A stretch of 64,000 nucleotides of DNA from Algorimicrobium sp002414705 (GTDB lineage: Bacteria; Bacteroidota; Bacteroidia; Flavobacteriales; Flavobacteriaceae), in assembly GCA_963972425.1 (NCBI GenBank), contig CAXAUF010000003.1:1-64000 (forward strand), read 5' to 3'. The notes beneath the pieces are model-generated. The model was not told the DNA's origin. It ran no database searches and saw only the letters and a list, made by a program, of their open reading frames with translations. Positions 63,065 to 64,000 of the stretch are shown piece after piece (the stretch's first letter is position 1; each line of letters opens with the position of its first letter). Made by a program: the position numbers and the translations under genes.

Positions 63065-63169
63065 TCGATAAAAATAAATTTAGCGAATAAAAAGAGGTGA
63101 TTATTCTGATTAAAAATTAGTTTTTTTGCTGCCACACGCAATTGCGTACAACATGACAAAGTTGTTGTT

Positions 63170-63241
63170 ATTTTCCTAAACAGCATTACCTGTTCTAGGT
63201 TCAATGGGTATGATCTCAGCCAATATTGGGCACCCCTTTAT
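63170..63241 (-). promoter_or_regulatory. TPP (thiamin pyrophosphate) riboswitch
   Basis: On the minus strand the leader contains the conserved TPP-aptamer blocks in order: GGGGTGCC, GGCTGAGATCATACCC, TTGAACCT and ACAGGTAATGCTG. A closing stem forms between TTCTCATAAA upstream and TTTAGGAA downstream. A TACCTTTG promoter box (63252-63259) lies just upstream of the aptamer. The expression platform probably includes the palindrome CGCAATTGCG (63138-63147). Confidence 0.93.
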
Positions 63242-63251
63242 GAGAACGCTA

Positions 63252-63259
63252 CAAAGGTA
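63252..63259 (-). promoter_or_regulatory. Promoter box for the riboswitch-receptor transcript
   Basis: TACCTTTG on the minus strand fits TAnnTTTG, about 11 bases before the aptamer. Confidence 0.6.
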
Positions 63260-63327
63260 GGCGAGATTTTTGATTTAAAAAATGAGAATTGAATTTTTAT
63301 TTTAAAAGATAAATTTTAAACAGAACA

Positions 63328-63732
63328 CTACATTTCAGGTGGTTTTCTATTTGCTTTTTTATCAGCATTTTTTTTCTTGTTTGAAAGACGTTTGAGTTTT
63401 GCAGATCTTGGAACTGTAGTCGGTCTTCGTTTTTTAGGAACAATAAGTCCTTGTTTAACTATTTCTAAAAAACGCTTGATTACTAAATCCTTATTTTTAT
63501 GTTGACTACGACTATCTTCACCGGAAAGGATTAAAACGCCTTCAGTTGTTAAACGGTTTTGTAGCTTTCTAATTAGGCGTTCTTTTTGATTTTCAGAAAA
63601 AACTTGCGAATTTGGTAAATCCCAATTTAAAACCACTTTAGACGATGTTTTATTCACATGCTGACCACCAGCTCCAGAGCTTCTAATGGCTTTAAAAGAT
63701 AATTCGGTAATAAGTAAAGCGTCATCAAACAT
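63328..63732 (-). CDS. arfB: Ribosome-rescue peptidyl-tRNA hydrolase ArfB (YaeJ)
   Basis: This 134-residue protein has the class I release-factor GGQ motif in RSSGAGGQHVNKTSSKV and a very basic C-terminal tail (PKKRRPTTVPRSAKLKRLSN). It lacks a codon-recognition domain. These are the features of ArfB, which enters stalled ribosomes with its tail in the mRNA channel. It starts two bases after the DUF4301 gene stop, so the two are cotranscribed. Confidence 0.95.
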   Translation of the reverse strand: MFDDALLITELSFKAIRSSGAGGQHVNKTSSKVVLNWDLPNSQVFSENQKERLIRKLQNRLTTEGVLILSGEDSRSQHKNKDLVIKRFLEIVKQGLIVPKKRRPTTVPRSAKLKRLSNKKKNADKKANRKPPEM

Positions 63733-63733
63733 G

Positions 63734-64000
63734 TTATTTTATTTGATGTGGTGGTTTAAGCAAGTCATTTACTGTTTTAACTGGGTTGAAGGTAATTAGT
63801 GGCACTTCCACAAAAACAGTATTCCAATTAGCCATACTACCGTTCCATAATCCTGGTAACTCCAAAGCTTTTAACTCTTTTCCTAATCGTGTTTTTTTAG
63901 TAATAAAAGCGGCCTTATGATCTACAAATTGGGTGAGATCAAATTTATTTCCTTTGTAATCTTTTACTCCACAAACCAAGTCTACAGGATTAAAATGTGT
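63734..64000 (-). CDS. C-terminal part of a DUF4301 family protein
   Basis: The frame runs off the window's right end. The visible 88 residues (HFNPVDLVCGVKDYKGNKFD ... LPGLWNGSMANWNTVFVEVP) match my recollection of the C-terminal block of DUF4301, a Bacteroidota family of about 500 residues with unknown function. A TTG at 63979 is only an internal codon. It precedes arfB by one base. Confidence 0.75.
   Translation of the reverse strand, partial: THFNPVDLVCGVKDYKGNKFDLTQFVDHKAAFITKKTRLGKELKALELPGLWNGSMANWNTVFVEVPLITFNPVKTVNDLLKPPHQIK

Overview
The window is about 64 kb of AT-rich chromosome from a member of the Bacteroidota, most likely a marine Flavobacteriaceae. The evidence is type IX secretion (T9SS) C-terminal sorting tails, TAnnTTTG promoter boxes, a DNA polymerase III alpha subunit with a fused N-terminal exonuclease, S16 with a long Ala/Glu-rich tail, and many families typical of Bacteroidota (DUF4271, DUF4296, DUF3098, DUF3127, DUF4301, PF14595-type thioredoxin). 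It is mostly housekeeping sequence, with no prophage, CRISPR array or integrative element. Coding density is high and several gene pairs overlap as TAATG, TAGTG or ATGA.

Layout. 1-5.4 kb: an envelope protein, a Bax inhibitor-1 family membrane protein, then a leftward operon of BlaI-type repressor, M56/BlaR1-like protease with a TonB-like tail, TPR protein and lipoprotein, preceded by clustered palindromic operators. 6.2-9.3 kb: a TPR sensor kinase and LuxR-type regulator with a small exported peptide gene just upstream. 9.9-17 kb: tRNA-Asp, DUF58 protein, trxA, dnaE, a ferritin-like protein. 17-22.5 kb: a thrombospondin type 3 repeat lipoprotein, rpsP-rimM-trmN6, an acyl-CoA dehydrogenase and a metallophosphoesterase. 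22.5-27.4 kb: a leftward block with ferredoxin, ferredoxin reductase, NifU-like, Mrp, an alkyltransferase-like protein, a LysE-type exporter and trmB. 27.4-36.5 kb: a glycosyltransferase, a PhoR/PhoB-like pair, a T9SS lamin-tail protein, a LuxE-like enzyme, tyrS and an SDR enzyme. 36.5-45.7 kb: DUF4296-pyrC-GT2, DUF4271-hemD, a T9SS leucine-rich protein, pckA, DUF423, a saccharopine dehydrogenase-like enzyme and an Lrp regulator. 45.7-54 kb: a zinc peptidase, leuS, then ftsX-hypothetical-DUF3098-uppP-truB-TonB-like. 54-64 kb: thioredoxin-like, tag, aat, DUF3127, flavin reductase, a histidine kinase, HIT, greA, a Rieske-like lipoprotein, a TPP-riboswitch-controlled TonB-dependent receptor, arfB and a DUF4301 fragment.

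The most unusual object is inside leuS. A mobile-element-like segment of about 464 bp, with imperfect terminal inverted repeats that each fold into a hairpin, encodes a DUF559 (Vsr-like, PD-(D/E)XK) nuclease domain. It sits in frame in the LeuRS editing domain just before the threonine-rich TTRPDT motif, so the synthetase reads as one 1114-residue protein. Other points of interest are the peptide gene next to the TPR sensor kinase, two MITE-like palindromic elements, the BlaI operator cluster, hairpins pressed against start codons, a possible greA leader terminator, and a Rieske-like and an alkyltransferase-like protein that have lost expected active residues.

All calls are from reading the sequence and remembered family features; no database search was run.
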